Source of the DNA: Idiomarina xiamenensis 10-D-4
Lineage (GTDB): Bacteria > Pseudomonadota > Gammaproteobacteria > Enterobacterales > Alteromonadaceae
NCBI RefSeq assembly: GCF_000299895.1
Contig: NZ_AMRG01000002.1
Coordinates: forward strand, 62,001-126,000
Length of the DNA stretch: 64,000 nt
Reading direction: 5' to 3'
This document shows, piece after piece, positions 17,173 to 27,582 of this stretch. The position numbers and the translations under genes were made by a program. The notes under the pieces are model-generated. The model worked only from the letters and a program-made list of their open reading frames with translations. It did not search any database and was not told where the DNA came from. Each line of letters begins with the position of its first letter. Within the stretch, counting starts at the first letter, position 1.

Positions 17173-18306
17173 TTACAGATCGAAATCTCCTAAATCGGCG
17201 GCGCTAACCTCACTATCAATTTGACCGACCAGATAAGAACTGATTTCGGCTTCTTGTGGTGCTACTTGGACGTTATCTGAGACCAAGTATTTATTCATCC
17301 ACGGTAGTGGATTACTGCGGCGATTTTCAAACGGCGCATCAAAACCAATCGCTTCCATACGTAAATTGGCAATGTACTCGACATACTGACATAACATGTC
17401 TTCATTAAGACCGATCATTGAGCCATCGCGGAACAAATAGTGAGCCCATTCCTTTTCTTGCTCGACCGCGGTCATAAAGATGTTATACGCATCGTCACGC
17501 AGCTCTTCAGCGATTTCCTTCATTTCTGGATCATCTTCGCCGTATTGCCATAAATTCAGAATGTGCTGAGTCGATACTAAATGAAGGTTTTCATCGCGAG
17601 CGATCAAACGGATGATTTTTGAGTTACCCTCCATTAATTCACGCTCGGCAAAGGCAAAAGTGCAAGCAAAACTGACGTAAAAACGGATGGCTTCGAGTGC
17701 GTTAACCGAGTTAATGCATAAAAATAGCTTTTTCTTCAATTCACGCATGGTCACGTTGTGTACTTCACCGTCAACCTCGTGCTGGCCTTCACCTTGGGTT
17801 TGCCAAAGTTGCGTGTAGAAGATCAAATCATCGTAATAACGGGAAATATCGGCAGCACGCTTCTTTATCTGTTCGTTAATGACAATGTCTTCGAATACTT
17901 CACTCGGATCGGAGAACAGGTTACGCAAAATGTGCGTGTAAGAGCGCGAATGGATGGTCTCATAAAACGACCAAGTTTCGATCCAGGTTTCTAACTCAGG
18001 AATTGAAACAATCGGTAACAAGGCGATATTCGGGCTGCGGCCTTGTACTGAATCGAGCAGCGTTTGATATTTCAAGTTTGAAATAAAAATATGCTTTTCG
18101 CTGTCAGTCATCTTATTAAAGTCGACGCGGTCGCGACTGACGTCAACTTCTTCTGGACGCCAGAAGAAGCTGATTTGTTTTTCGATCAGTTTTTCGAAAA
18201 TACTGTGCTTTTGTTGATCATAACGAGCGACGTTGACCGAGTGGCCAAAGAACATCGGTTCCTTTAACGGATCGCTCTGTTCCTGACTAAATGTAGAATA
18301 AGACAT
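17173..18306 (-). CDS. nrdB: Ribonucleoside-diphosphate reductase 1, beta subunit
   Basis: A 377-residue class Ia small subunit (E. coli 376). Diiron ligands fall in the expected helices: an Asp within the [12 protein letters not shown]-like segment, [15 protein letters not shown] with Glu and His near residue 115, and [10 protein letters not shown] near 240. The C-terminal tail ends DLGDFDL, the acidic peptide that docks to NrdA. The start is the ATG at 18306, 14 bases after nrdA; the open frame runs further upstream into nrdA without similarity. It supplies the tyrosyl radical for dNTP synthesis. Confidence 0.97.
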   Translation of the reverse strand: MSYSTFSQEQSDPLKEPMFFGHSVNVARYDQQKHSIFEKLIEKQISFFWRPEEVDVSRDRVDFNKMTDSEKHIFISNLKYQTLLDSVQGRSPNIALLPIVSIPELETWIETWSFYETIHSRSYTHILRNLFSDPSEVFEDIVINEQIKKRAADISRYYDDLIFYTQLWQTQGEGQHEVDGEVHNVTMRELKKKLFLCINSVNALEAIRFYVSFACTFAFAERELMEGNSKIIRLIARDENLHLVSTQHILNLWQYGEDDPEMKEIAEELRDDAYNIFMTAVEQEKEWAHYLFRDGSMIGLNEDMLCQYVEYIANLRMEAIGFDAPFENRRSNPLPWMNKYLVSDNVQVAPQEAEISSYLVGQIDSEVSAADLGDFDL

Positions 18307-18320
18307 AAATCCGTTATCCC

Positions 18321-20648
18321 TTAAATTTTGCAGGCGCCACCGGCGCAATCATCGTCTTCTACCATGACCTCTGCGGCTTGTGCCTGATCACGATTTTTCA
18401 ATGCTTTTGCGGCGAGATCTGACTGATTGTCTGAGGCGCCATCACGGGTGTTGTGATAATACAGCGTCTTCACACCCAGTTTATAGGCGTACAGCAAGTC
18501 TTGTAGCAATTGCTTCATCGGTACTTTACCCGCGTCAAATTTACCTGGGTCGTAGTTGGTGTTAGCAGAAATCGTTTGATCGACGAATTTTTGCATAATA
18601 CCCACTAATTCTAAATAACCCTTATTGCTCGGAATATTCCATAGCAATTCATAGTTATCTTTAAGGTTCTCGTAATCCGGTACTACCTGTTTTGTCACGC
18701 CGTCTTTAGACGCTTTAATACTGACAAATCCGCGCGGTGGCTCGATACCATTGGTGGCGTTTGATATCTGTGATGATGTTTCCGATGGCATCAAGGCCGA
18801 TAGCGTCGAATTACGCATGCCATATTGCTTGATTGCAGCGCGCAATGCGTCCCAATCTTGCTGCAATGGTTCACCACAAACGCCGTCCAAATCTTTCTTA
18901 TAAGTATCAATCGGCATGATACCTTGTGAATAAGTGGTCTCGTTAAACTTCGGACAAGCACCTTTTTCCTTGGCCAAATTGACCGAGGCTTTCATTAAGT
19001 AGTACTGCATCGCTTCAAAGGTGCGGTGTACCAGACCATTAGCCGAGCCATCGGAGTATTTCACGCCGTGTTTAGCGAGGTAGTAGGCAAAGTTGATCAC
19101 ACCAATACCGAGCGTACGACGGTTCATGGTGGCGTTGTAGGCCGCCGGCACCGGATACTCTTGATAATCTAACAAGCTATCCAAGGCACGCACGGCCAAA
19201 TCGGCCAATTCGTCAAAGTCCTCAAGCGACTCTATTTTGCCTAAGTTAAAGGCTGATAAGGTGCACAGTGCGATTTCACCGTTCTCGTCGTTGACGTGTT
19301 GTAACGGTTTGGTCGGTAACGCGATTTCTAAACACAGGTTACTTTGTCGAATCGGCGCCACGCTGGCATCAAACGGGCTATGGTTGTTGGTGTGGTCAAC
19401 GTTCTGCAAGTAAATACGACCGGTACTAGCACGTTCTTGCATAAACAAACTAAACAGTTCAATCGCCTTGATCCGTTTTTTGCGGATCGACTCATCCTGC
19501 TCGTATTGGACGTATAACCGTTCAAACTCATTTTGGTCGGCGAAGAACGCATCATAGAGACCCGGTACATCAGACGGACTAAATAAGGTAATGAAGTCAT
19601 CTTTGACTAGGCGTTGATACATTAAGCGGTTAAATTGTACGCCGTAATCCAGATGACGTACGCGGTTTTCTTCCACACCACGGTTATTTTTGAGCACCAA
19701 TAAACTTTCCACTTCTAAATGCCAAAGTGGATAGAATAGGGTAGCTGCGCCGCCACGAACACCACCTTGCGAACAGCTTTTCACCGCTGTTTGGAAGTAT
19801 TTATAAAATGGGATACAACCGGTGTGGAAGGCTTCGCCATTACGAATTGGGCTACCTAAGGCGCGAATACGGCCCGCGTTGATACCAATCCCAGCGCGTT
19901 GTGATACGTATTTAACGATAGCGCTGGCGGTGGCATTGATAGAGTCTAGGCTGTCACCGGTTTCAATCAGTACGCACGAACTAAATTGACGCGTCGGTGT
20001 ACGAACGCCGGACATGATGGGCGTCGGCAACGAAATTTTGAACTCTGAAGTGGCGTCATAAAAACGCTTGATATAGGCCATGCGCGTGTCGCGCGGATAA
20101 TTGGCAAACAAGCAAGCGGCAACTAACACATAAAGAAACTGCGCGCTTTCGTAAATCTCTCCGCTAACGCGGTTTTGCACTAAATATTTACCTTCCAACT
20201 GTTTTACCGCCGCGTAAGAAAAATTCATGTCGCGCCAGTGGTCGATAAATTCATCCATTTGATCAAATTCGTCACTGCTGTAGTCGTCGAGCAAATGACG
20301 GTCATAGCGGCCGTTTTCGACCATGCGTTTAACGTGATCGGCTAAGCGCGGTGGCTCAAATTGACCGTACGCTTTTTTGCGCAAATGAAAAATAGCAAGA
20401 CGGGCTGCCATGTATTGATAGTCGGGCGCTTCTTCTGAAATCAGGTCAGCTGCGGCTTTAATGATGGTTTCGTGGATATCTTCGGTTTTGATGCCATCAT
20501 AAAACTGAATATGAGATTTAATTTCGACTTGTGAAGCAGATACATTATGTAAGCCTTCAGCCGCCCAGGTGATGACGCGATGGATCTTATCCAGGTTAAG
20601 CGGTTCACGTTGACCGTCTCGTTTCGTTACAGATAATTGCTGGTTCAT
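18321..20648 (-). CDS. nrdA: Ribonucleoside-diphosphate reductase 1, alpha subunit
   Basis: A 775-residue class Ia large subunit. An N-terminal ATP-cone ([20 protein letters not shown]) gives allosteric activity control. The catalytic core includes [12 protein letters not shown] with the first redox Cys and [11 protein letters not shown] with the thiyl-radical Cys near residue 440, with CTLSAFNLG just after. The tail carries the redox pair CAGGACKI. It closely follows E. coli NrdA (761 residues). The start is the ATG at 20648; the upstream in-frame codons carry no similarity. It converts NDPs to dNDPs together with NrdB. Probable NrdR control is described under the sites upstream. Confidence 0.97.
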   Translation of the reverse strand: MNQQLSVTKRDGQREPLNLDKIHRVITWAAEGLHNVSASQVEIKSHIQFYDGIKTEDIHETIIKAAADLISEEAPDYQYMAARLAIFHLRKKAYGQFEPPRLADHVKRMVENGRYDRHLLDDYSSDEFDQMDEFIDHWRDMNFSYAAVKQLEGKYLVQNRVSGEIYESAQFLYVLVAACLFANYPRDTRMAYIKRFYDATSEFKISLPTPIMSGVRTPTRQFSSCVLIETGDSLDSINATASAIVKYVSQRAGIGINAGRIRALGSPIRNGEAFHTGCIPFYKYFQTAVKSCSQGGVRGGAATLFYPLWHLEVESLLVLKNNRGVEENRVRHLDYGVQFNRLMYQRLVKDDFITLFSPSDVPGLYDAFFADQNEFERLYVQYEQDESIRKKRIKAIELFSLFMQERASTGRIYLQNVDHTNNHSPFDASVAPIRQSNLCLEIALPTKPLQHVNDENGEIALCTLSAFNLGKIESLEDFDELADLAVRALDSLLDYQEYPVPAAYNATMNRRTLGIGVINFAYYLAKHGVKYSDGSANGLVHRTFEAMQYYLMKASVNLAKEKGACPKFNETTYSQGIMPIDTYKKDLDGVCGEPLQQDWDALRAAIKQYGMRNSTLSALMPSETSSQISNATNGIEPPRGFVSIKASKDGVTKQVVPDYENLKDNYELLWNIPSNKGYLELVGIMQKFVDQTISANTNYDPGKFDAGKVPMKQLLQDLLYAYKLGVKTLYYHNTRDGASDNQSDLAAKALKNRDQAQAAEVMVEDDDCAGGACKI

Positions 20649-20691
20649 GATTAGCGCTCGACTTTTTGTTTGATTTTTAGTCAAAACGGAA

Positions 20692-20749
20692 CCACAAGAT
20701 ATAGTGAAATAGAGTCCGGATTGTGCGTTTACTACACAATATCTTGGGG
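20692..20749. promoter_or_regulatory. Proximal pair of NrdR-box-like sites
   Basis: The 16-mers at 20692-20707 (CCACAAGATATAGTGA) and 20734-20749 (ACACAATATCTTGGGG) each match 13 of 16 positions of the NrdR consensus acaCwAtATaTwGtgt as I remember it. Their starts are 42 bases apart, about four helical turns, so both lie on one DNA face. They lie 44-101 bases before the nrdA ATG, where a repressor would cover the promoter. Confidence 0.6.
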
Positions 20750-20971
20750 TTGTAGGTTTAGCTGATATACTAGAGAGCTATGCGTCAGTGATCAAGCCAA
20801 AAAACGTTAAGATACTGGGTCAAAATCGTGACTGTTAGTCTCTACTAACTGAGTAACCTAGAGGTGTACACGCTTTGCTTGTTAATAACTTTTTTTAAAA
20901 CATTTTTGACTGAGCTAATAGCGAATTTTAGCGATATTTTATAAGCGTTGATTTTCAAGGGATTTATGAGA

Positions 20972-21023
20972 AAACACCAGATATAGCGTCTTAGCTATGA
21001 GGTATGACCTATATCTAGTGTTT
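20972..21023. promoter_or_regulatory. Distal inverted repeat with a second pair of NrdR-box-like sites
   Basis: AAACACCAGATATAG (20972-20986) and CTATATCTAGTGTTT (21009-21023) are inverted copies with one mismatch around a 22-base spacer. Each arm contains an NrdR-like 16-mer: 20974-20989 (13/16) and 21006-21021 (12/16), with starts 32 bases apart, or three turns, the spacing usual for tandem NrdR boxes. It lies about 325 bases before nrdA. It might alternatively be a hairpin behind the HAD gene's 3' end or another regulator's operator. Confidence 0.5.
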
Positions 21024-21093
21024 GCTGAATCGGCGACGGCAATTCTTAGAACCAACGCCGCAGCCGAACGCGTGCGAACAATGTCCGCTGCCA

Positions 21094-21768
21094 TTAAGCC
21101 AGCGTCAACTGCCGTAATAGTGCAGTCAGGGCGGCGGGCTCGGCGATGCGGTGATCAGCGGGCCACTGCGCCGGTACCTCGTCGGGCGTAATATAACCGT
21201 ATTCAGCCAATACCGTGGTCATGCCTGCCGCGCGACCGGCCAGTATATCGCGTTCAGCATCGCCGACATACCAACACTGGTTGGCCTCCACCGCCAATTG
21301 CTCAGCAGCGTATAACAGCGGTTGTGGATGCGGCTTGGCGACACTTAGGGTGTCACCGCAAACGACCACATCGAGCGCATTGAGTGGTGCAAAATAAGGC
21401 AACAACTGTTGGGTTAGCTGACTCGGCTTATTGGTCACTATGGCGCACAAATAGCCTTGTTGCTGTAATTCACTGAGCATTTCCTCAATACCCGGAAATA
21501 ACACCGAATGATGATGAATCGCGGCGCTGTATGCGGCTAAAAAAGCGGCTCTTAAACGTGCTTGGTCGGCGGCATAATCTTGTTCGCCGAAGCCTAGCGT
21601 TAATAGGCCATTGGCACCGTGAGACGCATATGAACGATAAATGTCGTTACTGACTTCGGCGCGTCCTTCTTCACGTAATACCTGATTTAAGGCCGCGCCC
21701 AAATCGGGAGCGGTATCTAATAAGGTGCCGTCAAGGTCGAATAGAACAGCTTTTGGATTTTGTTTCAC
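21094..21768 (-). CDS. HAD-family phosphatase (phosphoglycolate phosphatase Gph or MurNAc-6-P phosphatase MupP type)
   Basis: A 224-residue HAD subfamily IA enzyme: motif [14 protein letters not shown] near residue 9, motif [10 protein letters not shown] near 111, the AKPHPQP Lys near 145 and motif [18 protein letters not shown] near 168, then [16 protein letters not shown]. In Pseudomonas the ubiG-linked enzyme of this clade is MupP, of peptidoglycan recycling; in other gammaproteobacteria the ubiG neighbour is annotated Gph, which removes the 2-phosphoglycolate left by DNA repair. The sequence alone does not decide between them. It starts with GTG at 21768, overlapping the ubiG stop by four bases (GTGA), so translation is coupled. 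Confidence 0.85.
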   Translation of the reverse strand: MKQNPKAVLFDLDGTLLDTAPDLGAALNQVLREEGRAEVSNDIYRSYASHGANGLLTLGFGEQDYAADQARLRAAFLAAYSAAIHHHSVLFPGIEEMLSELQQQGYLCAIVTNKPSQLTQQLLPYFAPLNALDVVVCGDTLSVAKPHPQPLLYAAEQLAVEANQCWYVGDAERDILAGRAAGMTTVLAEYGYITPDEVPAQWPADHRIAEPAALTALLRQLTLA

Positions 21769-22502
21769 AACGGTTTTTCCAAACTAACAATGTAGTTAAC
21801 GTCAACATTACGCGAACTAAAAAAGAAACCACGCCAAGGCAAATAATGCATACCCGTCATGTCGTTAGCACGTAGCTGGCAGGCATCGGTCATCGCCAGC
21901 AGTTCGGCTGGACGAATGAATTTATGGTGGTCATGGGTGCCGGTAGGTACCCAGCGCAACACGTATTCAGCGGCAACGATACCTAATAACCAGCTCTTTG
22001 GCGTGCGATTAAGTGTCGATAAGAATAACCGCCCGCCGGGTTTCAATAACTTTGCGCAGGCGCGGATAACCGAGCTTGGGTCTGGCACGTGCTCCAACAT
22101 TTCTAAGCAAGTGACTACATCAAACTGAGCGGCATGCTGTTCGGCAAAGGTTTCCGCAGCCATCAGTTGATAATCGACCTCAACCTGTTGTTCCAGGGCA
22201 TGCAATTTAGCCACTTGCAGCGCCGCCTTGGCCATATCGATACCGGTCACATTGGCACCGCGTTTGGCTAGTCCTTCGGCGACTAAACCGCCGCCGCAAC
22301 CAACATCGAGCAAACGCTTACCGAATACGCCCTGACACTGGCGCTCAATATAATCTAAGCGCAGTGGATTGATTTGATGTAATGGCTTGAATTCGCCGTC
22401 TGGATCCCACCAACGCGACGCAATCGCGGAGAATTTGTCGATTTCGTGACTATCGACGTTGTCGCTAGGGAAAGCCGGGCTGTTGTTGCTGGTGTTAGGC
22501 AT
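21765..22502 (-). CDS. ubiG: Ubiquinone biosynthesis O-methyltransferase
   Basis: A 245-residue SAM methyltransferase performing both O-methylations of ubiquinone synthesis. Landmarks are [20 protein letters not shown] near residue 19, [15 protein letters not shown], the SAM loop [16 protein letters not shown] near 63, [10 protein letters not shown] near 134 and [11 protein letters not shown] near 188. The ATG at 22502 fits the family length (E. coli 240); its ribosome-binding site is weak. A further in-frame ATG at 22538 would add 12 residues without similarity. It is divergent from gyrA, the ancestral arrangement also seen in E. coli. Confidence 0.94.
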   Translation of the reverse strand: MPNTSNNSPAFPSDNVDSHEIDKFSAIASRWWDPDGEFKPLHQINPLRLDYIERQCQGVFGKRLLDVGCGGGLVAEGLAKRGANVTGIDMAKAALQVAKLHALEQQVEVDYQLMAAETFAEQHAAQFDVVTCLEMLEHVPDPSSVIRACAKLLKPGGRLFLSTLNRTPKSWLLGIVAAEYVLRWVPTGTHDHHKFIRPAELLAMTDACQLRANDMTGMHYLPWRGFFFSSRNVDVNYIVSLEKPL

Positions 22503-22663
22503 AACGATATACAACTCTTTGGGTCGGCAAAACTGCATCTTAGGTAGTGCGAGTTTACTGAAATTGTGTGCCGATAAAAAGAGGGTGCGAGCGGCGCCTT
22601 GTATGGGTACAATGAGCTGAATCAGAAGAACAACACAAAGTTAGCGTTTTAGGGATAGTATCT

Positions 22664-25309
22664 ATGACCGATCTAGCAAGAGAAGTCGCGCCGGTAAATA
22701 TTGAGGACGAACTCAAGAGTTCATACTTAGATTACGCCATGAGCGTTATCGTGGGCCGCGCGCTACCGGATGTCAGGGATGGCTTAAAGCCGGTACACCG
22801 TCGCGTGCTGTTCGCCATGAACGAGCTGCGCAACGACTTTAACAAGCCTTATAAAAAATCGGCCCGGGTGGTCGGTGACGTTATCGGTAAATATCACCCG
22901 CATGGCGATAGTGCCGTGTACGACACCATTGTACGTATGGCACAGCCGTTCTCGCTGCGTTACATGTTGGTTGACGGCCAAGGTAACTTTGGTTCGGTTG
23001 ATGGCGACTCGGCTGCCGCGATGCGTTATACCGAAGTCCGTATGGCAAAAATTGCCCATCAATTACTAGCGGATTTAGATAAAGAAACCGTCGACTTCGT
23101 TCCCAACTACGACGGTACCGAACAAATTCCTGACGTGTTACCCACCAAAGTACCGAATTTGTTGGTCAATGGTTCGTCGGGTATTGCCGTCGGTATGGCG
23201 ACCAATATTCCGCCGCATAACCTGACCGAAGTTATCAACGGTTGTTTGGCGATGATCGATACGCCCGATATCGGTATTGATGAATTGATGGAATACATTC
23301 CCGGGCCAGATTTCCCAACTGCCGCCAGCATTTCAGGTCGTGCGGGTATTATCGAGGCTTATCGTACCGGGCGTGGTCGTATTCATTTACGCGCCAAAGC
23401 CGAGATTGAACGTGACGATAACGGTGGTCGAGAAACCATCATCGTGACCGAGATTCCGTATCAGGTAAATAAAGCACGACTTATCGAGAAAATTGCTGAA
23501 TTAGTCAAAGAAAAGCGCTTAGAAGGCATCAGTGGCTTACGCGACGAATCTGATAAAGATGGTATGCGTATTGTCATTGAATTGAAGCGCGGCGAAGTCG
23601 GCGAAGTGGTGTTAAACCATTTGTATGCCAACACCCAAATGCAGGTGGTGTTTGGTATCAACATGGTGGCCTTGGATAAAAACCAACCGCGTTTATTTAA
23701 CTTACGTGACATGTTGGAAGCCTTTATTCGTCACCGTCGCGAAGTGGTGACACGTCGCTCAGTTTATGAGTTGCGCAAGGCACGAGAGCGTGCACATATC
23801 TTAGAAGGGTTAGCCATCGCGCTGGCCAATATCGATGAAATCATCGAATTAATTCGTCGCTCACCGACGCCAGCAGAAGCTAAAGAAGCGTTAACCAGTC
23901 GCTCTTGGCAGTTAGGCGATGTCGCCGCGATGCTTGAGCGCGCTGGTGTTGACGCGGCTCGTCCTGACCATTTACCCGCAGAATTCGGCGTGGTTGGCGG
24001 ACATTACCAGTTAACCTTGGAGCAGGCTCAAGCCATTTTGGATTTACGCTTGCATAAGTTAACCGGCTTAGAGCACGAGAAAATCCTTGATGAATATAAA
24101 GAGTTGTTGAAGCAGATCGAAGCGCTATTGTTAATTCTGAACAGCGCGGAACGCTTAATGGAAGTAATTCGCGAGGAATTAGAAGCGGTTAAAGCCGAAT
24201 TTGGCGATGCGCGTCGCACCGAAATTACCGCTGCCACTCACGATATTTCGATGGAAGATCTGATCAACGAAGAAGACGTGGTATTGACCTTGTCTCACCA
24301 TGGCTACGTCAAATATCAGCCATTGACCGAATATGAAGCGCAACGTCGCGGTGGTAAGGGTAAATCAGCCACGAAAATGAAAGACGAAGACTTCATCGAA
24401 CGACTTTGGGTGGCTAATACTCACGATACCATCCTTTGCTTCTCGACACTGGGTCGGATTTACTGGATGAAAGTCTACCAGTTGCCATTAGCCACACGGA
24501 TATCGCGTGGTCGACCTATCGTTAACTTGTTACCGTTAGAAGAAAACGAGCGTATTACGGCGATATTGCCGACACGAGATTATCCTGAGGATAAATTTGT
24601 GGTCATGGCGACGCGTAACGGTACTGTTAAAAAGACGCCATTGGTCGATTATTCGCGGCCACGTAACGGCGGTATTATCGCCCTGAACTTGGTCGATGAT
24701 GACGAGTTGATTGGGGTCGATATTACCGATGGCGGTGATGAAATTATGCTGTTCTCGGACGGAGGTAAAGTTGTACGCTTTACCGAAGATCAAGTGCGTT
24801 CAATGGGCCGTACCGCTACCGGTGTTCGTGGTATTCGCTTAGAACCGGGTCAGCGCGTGGTCTCATTGATTGTACCGCGAGCCTATGACAGCGACGAAGA
24901 GCCAAAAATCTTAACCGTGACCGCTAATGGTTTTGGTAAGCGCACCGGCATCACGCAATACCCAGCTAAGAGCCGTGCCACCAAAGGCGTGGTTTCAATT
25001 AAAGTCAGCGATCGTAATGGGCCCGTGGTGGGCGCCATGGAAGTCATCGATGGTAACGAAATCATGCTGATTTCAAATAAAGGTACGCTGGTACGTACTC
25101 GCGTTAATGAAGTGTCAACCGTAGGACGTAACACGCAAGGCGTTCGCTTGATTCGAACGGCTGATGACGAAACCGTGGTGGGCTTACAGCGTATTGATGA
25201 AATTGACGAAGACGACAGCGATATCGCTATCTTAGATGGTGAAGCGGCTGACGTGGTGGTTGACGAAGCTGACGCTGGTGTCGATAACGCGGACGACAGC
25301 GAGGAGTAA
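22664..25309 (+). CDS. gyrA: DNA gyrase subunit A
   Basis: An 881-residue type IIA topoisomerase subunit. The N-terminal core has [16 protein letters not shown], the quinolone-determining segment [12 protein letters not shown] with Ser and Asp at the positions corresponding to E. coli 83 and 87, and the catalytic Tyr in [10 protein letters not shown]. The C-terminal beta-pinwheel has the GyrA box QRRGGKG near residue 560. An acidic tail ends the protein. At the classic hot-spots the sequence is wild type, so no target-site quinolone resistance is predicted there. serC begins 7 bases downstream. Confidence 0.98.
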   Translation: MTDLAREVAPVNIEDELKSSYLDYAMSVIVGRALPDVRDGLKPVHRRVLFAMNELRNDFNKPYKKSARVVGDVIGKYHPHGDSAVYDTIVRMAQPFSLRYMLVDGQGNFGSVDGDSAAAMRYTEVRMAKIAHQLLADLDKETVDFVPNYDGTEQIPDVLPTKVPNLLVNGSSGIAVGMATNIPPHNLTEVINGCLAMIDTPDIGIDELMEYIPGPDFPTAASISGRAGIIEAYRTGRGRIHLRAKAEIERDDNGGRETIIVTEIPYQVNKARLIEKIAELVKEKRLEGISGLRDESDKDGMRIVIELKRGEVGEVVLNHLYANTQMQVVFGINMVALDKNQPRLFNLRDMLEAFIRHRREVVTRRSVYELRKARERAHILEGLAIALANIDEIIELIRRSPTPAEAKEALTSRSWQLGDVAAMLERAGVDAARPDHLPAEFGVVGGHYQLTLEQAQAILDLRLHKLTGLEHEKILDEYKELLKQIEALLLILNSAERLMEVIREELEAVKAEFGDARRTEITAATHDISMEDLINEEDVVLTLSHHGYVKYQPLTEYEAQRRGGKGKSATKMKDEDFIERLWVANTHDTILCFSTLGRIYWMKVYQLPLATRISRGRPIVNLLPLEENERITAILPTRDYPEDKFVVMATRNGTVKKTPLVDYSRPRNGGIIALNLVDDDELIGVDITDGGDEIMLFSDGGKVVRFTEDQVRSMGRTATGVRGIRLEPGQRVVSLIVPRAYDSDEEPKILTVTANGFGKRTGITQYPAKSRATKGVVSIKVSDRNGPVVGAMEVIDGNEIMLISNKGTLVRTRVNEVSTVGRNTQGVRLIRTADDETVVGLQRIDEIDEDDSDIAILDGEAADVVVDEADAGVDNADDSEE

Positions 25310-25316
25310 AGGGTCA

Positions 25317-26399
25317 ATGATCTATAACTTTTCGGCAGGGCCGGCGATGTTGCCGGCCGCGGTTCTCAAGCGCGCTCAGGAAGAGCTGTTAGACTGGCAA
25401 GGGTTGGGTATTTCGGTGATGGAAATCAGCCATCGCGATCCCGCTTATGTGCGTATGGCGCGTCAGGCTGAGCAAGATTTACGTGAATTGATGTCGGTTC
25501 CCGACGATTATCATGTCCTATTCTTGCATGGTGGTGGTCGCGGACAGTTTGCCGCCGTGCCGCAAAACATTGCCACCAGCAGCGCTACCGTCGATTATCT
25601 TGATAGTGGCATTTGGTCTGGTTATGCCATTCGCGAAGCCGAAAAGTTTGTCGGTCGGGTCAATGTTGTCGGTGGCCGTGTGCAAACCGAGCAGGGTACT
25701 GCCATTGCACCGTTTGAACAGTGGCAATTGTCTGACGACGCCGCGTACTTTCATTATTGTCCGAACGAGACGGTTGATGGCATTGCCTTGCATCAATTGC
25801 CCACTCAAGTGACAGCGCCGATTGTCGCCGATATGTCGTCAAATATTTTGTCTGAGCCGCTAGATGTTAGCCGTTTTGGCGTCATTTATGCCGGTGCGCA
25901 AAAGAATATCGGTCCGTCGGGTTTTGCTATCGCAATTGTTAAGCAGTCGTTGCTGACGCAGCCTCAGCAACAGGTTTCGACCATCATGGACTATGCTGCA
26001 CAGGCTGCTGATGGCTCCATGTACAATACCCCGAATACTTTTGCTTGGTATTTATCGGGTTTAGTGTTTCAGTGGTTAAAGGAACAGGGCGGGGTCGCTG
26101 AAATGGGCCGCATTAACGCCGCAAAGGCTGCCTTGTTGTATGACTTTATTGACAAATCTGAGTTTTATCAAAATCGTATTCACCCTGACTTTCGTTCGCG
26201 AATGAACGTACCATTCCAACTCATCAACGAGCAGCTTGATGCCGAGTTTTTACGTCAGGCTGAACAGCAAGGGCTGATGGGCTTGAAAGGCCATCGCTTT
26301 GTAGGGGGCATGCGAGCCAGTATTTATAATGCAATGCCTTTAGCTGGCGTGCAGACACTGGTTGAGTTTATGCAACACTTCGCGGAAAAGAACGGATAA
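25317..26399 (+). CDS. serC: Phosphoserine aminotransferase
   Basis: A 360-residue PLP enzyme making 3-phosphoserine (serine) and 4-phosphohydroxythreonine (pyridoxal phosphate). It begins with the family signature NFSAGPAMLP. LFLHGGGRGQFAAVP near residue 66 and the PLP lysine in VIYAGAQKNIGPSG near 195 are intact, and LKGHRFVGGMRASIYNAMP closes the protein. The start is the ATG at 25317, close to gyrA; the open frame continues upstream into gyrA without similarity. hisC follows after 11 bases. The pheA gene that commonly lies between them in Pseudomonas-like genomes is absent. Confidence 0.97.
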   Translation: MIYNFSAGPAMLPAAVLKRAQEELLDWQGLGISVMEISHRDPAYVRMARQAEQDLRELMSVPDDYHVLFLHGGGRGQFAAVPQNIATSSATVDYLDSGIWSGYAIREAEKFVGRVNVVGGRVQTEQGTAIAPFEQWQLSDDAAYFHYCPNETVDGIALHQLPTQVTAPIVADMSSNILSEPLDVSRFGVIYAGAQKNIGPSGFAIAIVKQSLLTQPQQQVSTIMDYAAQAADGSMYNTPNTFAWYLSGLVFQWLKEQGGVAEMGRINAAKAALLYDFIDKSEFYQNRIHPDFRSRMNVPFQLINEQLDAEFLRQAEQQGLMGLKGHRFVGGMRASIYNAMPLAGVQTLVEFMQHFAEKNG

Positions 26400-26410
26400 C
26401 AATTACCATT

Positions 26411-27514
26411 ATGTCGAGTTTTAACCCTGAACAATTAGCTAATCCCGGCGTTCGTCAATTGCGTCCTTATCAGGCTGGCAAGCCAATCACCGAATTAGAA
26501 CGTGAGCTGGGTATAAAGAATATCGTTAAGCTAGCGTCTAACGAAAATCCGTTAGGCATTAGTCAGAAAGTGAAAGCGGCGTTAGCCGAGGAACTCAACG
26601 ATCTGGCTCGTTATCCAGATGCCAATGGCTTTTATTTAAAAGAGAAAATAGCCAAAAAGCAGGGCGTTGAAATGAATCAAATTACCCTCGGTAATGGTTC
26701 TAACGACGTGCTGGAATTGATTGCCAGAACCTTTGTTAACGATAGCCACGAAGTGATTTTTTCGCAGCACGCGTTTGTGGTTTATCCGATTGTTACTCAG
26801 GCAATTGGCGCTACCGCAGTGGCTGTACCGGCGAAACAGTATGGTCACGATCTGGATGCCATGCTGGCAGCAATTAGCGATAAAACACGACTGATTTTTA
26901 TTGCTAATCCGAATAATCCTACCGGCACCTTTTTAAGTGCCGAGGCGCTTCATGACTTTTTAAAGCAAGTGCCTGATAACGTATTGGTGGTGTTAGACGA
27001 AGCCTACACCGAATTCGTACCCGTCGCTGAACGCTCACCGTCGTTTGCTTGGGTTACTGAATTTCCTAATTTATTGGTTTGTCGTACCTTCGCCAAGGCT
27101 TATGGCTTAGCTGGGTTACGTGCAGGTTATACCGTTTCTGACGCTCGTATCGCTGATTTGCTCAACCGTGTGCGCCAGCCTTTCAATATGAATAGCTTAT
27201 CGCTGCGTGCGGCAGAAGTCGCGTTAGACGATGACGAATACTTGCAGCAATCGGTAGCCATTAATCAAGCTGGTATGCAACAGCTAGTGAATTTTTGCGA
27301 GCAACGTGGCCTGAGTTATATCCCCTCCTATGGTAACTTTTTGACCATTGAAGTGGGTGACGACGCCGAGCAGTTATATCAAGAGCTGCTACAGCAAGGT
27401 GTCATCGTGCGCCCGGTCACGGGCTATCAGTTGCCTCGTCATTTGCGCGTTAGCATCGGTTTGCCAGCAGAAAATCAGGCCTTTATTGACGCCATGGTCA
27501 AGCTTGGACGTTGA
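26411..27514 (+). CDS. hisC: Histidinol-phosphate aminotransferase
   Basis: A 367-residue class I/II aminotransferase. LASNENPLGIS near residue 41, NPNNPTGTF near 165, DEAYTEF near 194 and the PLP-lysine motif RTFAKAYGLAGLRAGY near 223 are intact. This is the stand-alone HisC copy that sits in the serC-aroA region rather than in a his operon. Such copies can also transaminate aromatic precursors, which fits the aromatic neighbourhood; that dual role is inference. Confidence 0.92.
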   Translation: MSSFNPEQLANPGVRQLRPYQAGKPITELERELGIKNIVKLASNENPLGISQKVKAALAEELNDLARYPDANGFYLKEKIAKKQGVEMNQITLGNGSNDVLELIARTFVNDSHEVIFSQHAFVVYPIVTQAIGATAVAVPAKQYGHDLDAMLAAISDKTRLIFIANPNNPTGTFLSAEALHDFLKQVPDNVLVVLDEAYTEFVPVAERSPSFAWVTEFPNLLVCRTFAKAYGLAGLRAGYTVSDARIADLLNRVRQPFNMNSLSLRAAEVALDDDEYLQQSVAINQAGMQQLVNFCEQRGLSYIPSYGNFLTIEVGDDAEQLYQELLQQGVIVRPVTGYQLPRHLRVSIGLPAENQAFIDAMVKLGR

Positions 27515-27582
27515 TTGCGTTGGCGTAACTGAGCGACTATACCCCTAAGTTAGAATGATCGGCCCAAAAGAAGGTATCGTTC

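Larger units (their letters stand above)
20649..21093. promoter_or_regulatory. nrdA upstream regulatory region
   Basis: This 445-base gap between nrdA and the HAD phosphatase gene contains no credible coding sequence. It holds two pairs of NrdR-box-like palindromes (20692-20749 and 20974-21021) and AT-rich DNA around 20880-20950. No core promoter could be fixed with confidence. Confidence 0.6.

Noticed and set aside
20997-21191. Small plus-strand open frame between nrdA and the HAD gene
   Set aside because: It starts inside the inverted repeat, overlaps the HAD gene antisense and has no recognisable features or ribosome-binding site.
22880-22950. Quinolone-resistance mutation in gyrA
   Set aside because: The determining region encodes [12 protein letters not shown], the susceptible form.
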